From NCBI GenBank assembly GCA_002898775.1, contig BEHK01000013.1, positions 1 to 34,156 on the forward strand: DNA of 34,156 bases, given 5' to 3'. The translations under genes and the position numbers were made by a program. Origin of the DNA: a bacterium HR08. GTDB taxonomy: Bacteria > Acidobacteriota > Blastocatellia > HR10. Shown here one piece after another: positions 32,162-34,156 of the stretch. The notes beneath the pieces were generated by a model, which made no database searches, was not told the origin of the DNA, and saw only the letters and a program-made list of their open reading frames with translations. The first letter of the stretch is position 1, and the number at the start of each line of letters is the position of its first letter.

Positions 32162-32791
32162 TCATGGGAGCGCGGCGAGCGTCTCCACATACTGACGCGC
32201 TCGCGCCGTGATGTCCGGCGCCCTCAAGAGGTCAGCGATCACAGCGACGGCATCCGCGCCCGCCGCGATGACGCGCGGGGCCGTCTCCAGCGTGATGCCG
32301 CCGATGGCGACCAGAGGCTTGCGAATTCGTGCCCGCACGGCTCGAACCATCTCCACGCCGACGACCGGATCCGGATGCTCTTTCGTCTGCGTGGGGAAGA
32401 TCGGACCGATGGCGATATAATCCACGGGCCACGCGTCGGCTGCGAGCGCCTGCTCGAGCGAATGCGTCGAGAAGCCGATGAGGCGATCCGGTCCGAGCAA
32501 CGCGCGCGCTTTCTCCGGCGGGAGATCCTCCTGTCCGAGATGCACCCCATCGGCGCCGACGGCCAATGCGATGTCCACGCGATCGTTGATGAGCACCTGA
32601 ACGCCCAGCTCCCGAGCGACGGCCACAGCCTCGCGCGCCTGCTCGTAGAAGGCTCGCGGCGAGGCCGTTTTCTCCCGAAGCTGGATGAGACGAACCCCTC
32701 CAGCGGCCAAACGCCGCACTTGTTCGGCATGCGAGAGTCCGGTCAGCCGACAATCCGTGATCGCATACACGCGCGGCAGGTTCATCGCCAT
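32162..32791 (-). CDS. thiE: Thiamine-phosphate synthase
   Basis: 209 residues, a TIM-barrel enzyme joining HMP pyrophosphate and thiazole phosphate to thiamine monophosphate. Motifs are LPRVYAITDCRLTG (N-terminus), VRLIQLREKTASPRAFYE (about 33-50), VLINDRVDIALAVGADGVHLGQEDLPP (about 65-91, split across the barrel), IGFSTHS, DYIAIGPIFPTQTK (about 124-137), and VAIGGI with AGADAVAVIADLL at the C-terminus. Starts at ATG 32791 or 32785 are equivalent; neither has a clear ribosome site. It lies 7 bp after the upstream gene. No other thi gene and no TPP riboswitch is visible here. Confidence 0.94.
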   Translation of the reverse strand: MAMNLPRVYAITDCRLTGLSHAEQVRRLAAGGVRLIQLREKTASPRAFYEQAREAVAVARELGVQVLINDRVDIALAVGADGVHLGQEDLPPEKARALLGPDRLIGFSTHSLEQALAADAWPVDYIAIGPIFPTQTKEHPDPVVGVEMVRAVRARIRKPLVAIGGITLETAPRVIAAGADAVAVIADLLRAPDITARARQYVETLAALP

Positions 32792-32798
32792 AGCGCGT

Positions 32799-33386
32799 TC
32801 AGATCCCCTCGGCGTGAAGTTGAGGCGAAGCGCGGCTGACGATGATCCCCTCCTCCGAGGCGGCGCGCACGTGCACCGGACAGTCCTGGCGCAAGACGCG
32901 CCGAGCCCCCCGCCACGCCAGAAGATGCGCGATGAGCCGATACGCGTTCCAGGCGAAGAAGACGTTCGGCCCGGGCAGGATCGCCATCGCCGCCGTCACC
33001 GGCAACAGAAGCGCATTGAGTACGGCCCCACGCGCATGCGCGCGCGCCCGGCGCCGGAGGAAACGAAAGAACCGGCGCCGCACAAGCGGGGCCGAGAGCG
33101 ATTCCGGATGAAGGAGCACGATCTCCGCCGCCGTGCGCATGCGCCGCAAGAGCGATTCGCTCGGGTCCACGCGCGCCTCCAGCTTCCGAAGCAGCGCCCG
33201 CATCCAGGCCATCCGTTCGGTCATCTCGATCGCGCGGCGCGCACGGTGATATTCGGCCAGGAGTCGTGGCCAGAGCCGACCGGCGATCCCCTGTGAGAGG
33301 ACGGGCGGACGCCTCTCCTCCTCGCCCTCGGGCTCGGCCTGAAAGCTCCAGCGCTGTCGGGAATCCAGACGCAGCCAGATCCTCAT
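32799..33386 (-). CDS. Mitochondrial K+/H+-exchange-related (Mit_KHE1-like) protein
   Basis: 195 residues from ATG 33386, which overlaps the ABC gene stop by 4 bp. The N-terminus MRIWLRLDSRQRWSFQAEP is followed by a charged helical region and Trp/Leu-rich stretches. A hydrophobic segment (about 125-150) ends in ILPGPNVFFAWNAYRLIAHL. The PGPN...WN.YR pattern is the mark of the Mit_KHE1 family, named after a yeast mitochondrial K+-H+ exchange-related protein and also present in some bacteria. Biochemical function in bacteria is unknown. The assignment is by motif memory and moderate. Its overlap with the exporter gene suggests coupled expression. Confidence 0.65.
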   Translation of the reverse strand: MRIWLRLDSRQRWSFQAEPEGEEERRPPVLSQGIAGRLWPRLLAEYHRARRAIEMTERMAWMRALLRKLEARVDPSESLLRRMRTAAEIVLLHPESLSAPLVRRRFFRFLRRRARAHARGAVLNALLLPVTAAMAILPGPNVFFAWNAYRLIAHLLAWRGARRVLRQDCPVHVRAASEEGIIVSRASPQLHAEGI

Positions 33387-34156
33387 TCGCCCGCCGCCCA
33401 TTCCTCCTCCAGGAGTTGTTCCTCGTACAGCTCCGCATAGAGGCCGCCGCGCGCCAACAGCTCCTCGTGCGTGCCCTGCTCGACCACACGCCCCCGCTCC
33501 AGGACGACGATGCGATCGGCTTCGCGCACGGTCCACAACCGATGCGAGATGAACAGCACCGTGCGCCGCGCCATGATCGCGCGCACATGCGCGAGGATGC
33601 GTTCCTCCGTGCGCGCATCCACGGCTGAGAACGCATCATCCAGAATCAGGATGCGCGGCCGACGCACGAGCGCGCGCGCGATCGCCACGCGCTGCTTCTG
33701 TCCACCGGAGAGCATGATCCCTCGCTCCCCCACGATCGTGCGAAAGCCCTCGGGGAACTCCCGAACCTCCTCCTCCAACCCAGCCCATCGCGCCGCCTCT
33801 TCGATCTCCCTCGAGCCGACGCCGTCCACGCCGAAAGCGATATTCTCAGCAACGCTCAAGCTGAAGAGAAACGGCTCCTGAGGGACCACCCCGAGCGCCG
33901 CGCGCAGGCGCTCGCGAGGGACGGTGCGAATATCCCGCCCATCAATGAAGATCGTCCCCGGCGGTGGTTCGTAGAGTCGCGTGAGCAGATGCACCAGGGT
34001 CGTCTTCCCCGCCCCCGTTCGTCCGACGATGGCCACCGTCTCTCCGGGCTCGATCACCAGGGAGAGATCGCGCAGCACCGGCAAGCCATCGTCGTAGCCG
34101 AAGGTCAGATGTCGGATCTCGATCTTCCCTCGCGGAACCCACCCGTCGTCGGACGT
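33383..34156 (-). CDS. ABC exporter subunit, ATP-binding half (5' end beyond the window)
   Basis: 258 codons visible, open to the right edge, so the transmembrane half and the true start lie outside. The nucleotide-binding domain shows an A-loop tyrosine region (LTFGYDDGLPVLRD), Walker A VGRTGAGKTT, Q-loop PQEPFLFS, signature LSGGQKQR, Walker B ILILDDAFSAVD and H-loop ISHRL. The catalytic Glu after Walker B is Asp (LDD in place of LDE). That is characteristic of the degenerate-site subunit of heterodimeric ABC exporters such as MdlA/YheI/TM287. The domain ends with YEEQLLEEEW. The canonical partner is expected immediately upstream (right of the window). The substrate is unknown. Confidence 0.9.
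   Translation of the reverse strand, partial: TSDDGWVPRGKIEIRHLTFGYDDGLPVLRDLSLVIEPGETVAIVGRTGAGKTTLVHLLTRLYEPPPGTIFIDGRDIRTVPRERLRAALGVVPQEPFLFSLSVAENIAFGVDGVGSREIEEAARWAGLEEEVREFPEGFRTIVGERGIMLSGGQKQRVAIARALVRRPRILILDDAFSAVDARTEERILAHVRAIMARRTVLFISHRLWTVREADRIVVLERGRVVEQGTHEELLARGGLYAELYEEQLLEEEWAAGE

Noticed and set aside
30169-32211. 680-codon plus-strand open frame opposite selA and the LecA-like gene
   Set aside because: Spans two real minus-strand genes with clear families; no ribosome site or domain.

Overview
The window looks like chromosomal DNA from a G+C-rich Gram-negative bacterium. The best guess is the phylum Acidobacteriota, possibly a thermophilic Blastocatellia-like lineage. 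This guess is inference. It rests on menaquinone synthesis by the futalosine route (mqnA), an outer membrane (OmpA-family protein, SurA-like chaperone, TonB receptor with a carboxypeptidase-like N-terminal domain), heptose nucleotide synthesis for LPS, an acidobacterial-style type IV pilus/type II secretion cluster, and a DUF6677-like membrane protein. No rRNA, tRNA, CRISPR array, insertion sequence or phage gene was seen. Base composition and gene density look uniform.

Left block (1-14807, all leftward): galU, a decayed Fic-fold gene and an RNase II/R-family gene are tightly coupled and are followed by glcG/hbpS-like, yggS, yggT and a small conserved gene. A recognisable promoter then starts mqnA and a large chimeric OmpA-family gene. 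After a 136-bp gap comes a pilus/secretion operon: pilN, pilO, a TIG+PilP-like gene, a pseudopilin, pilC and pilB. The pilB gene runs off the left edge. No pilM precedes pilN.

Middle block (14940-29147, all rightward): serS, the heptose-1-phosphate adenylyltransferase gene, mfd, a surA-like gene, pyrK and pyrD form a long, overlapping operon. An internal promoter overlapping the pyrD stop codon drives a four-TM DUF6677-like gene and a 54-residue two-TM gene. A 324-bp gap follows. It holds a strong hairpin and a tandem array of 11-bp-spaced TAAC repeats ending in a TATACT -10 box, which resembles a Pho box. Downstream lie a TonB-dependent receptor, a secreted beta-helix-like protein and a membrane-anchored protein of unknown function. 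This is the most interesting unit in the window: a putatively phosphate- or stress-responsive outer-membrane uptake locus.

Right block (29266-34156, all leftward): a stand-alone ribbon-helix-helix regulator with its own promoter and a 19-bp palindrome in its leader; then selA, a secreted LecA-like protein, thiE, a K+/H+-exchange-related (Mit_KHE1-like) protein and an ABC exporter half that runs off the right edge. The exporter has a degenerate Walker B region, typical of one subunit of a heterodimeric exporter.

Translational coupling is the rule: many genes overlap by 1-11 bp, or their Shine-Dalgarno sequence contains the previous stop codon. All functional assignments come from reading the translated sequence and recalling family motifs; no database search was run.
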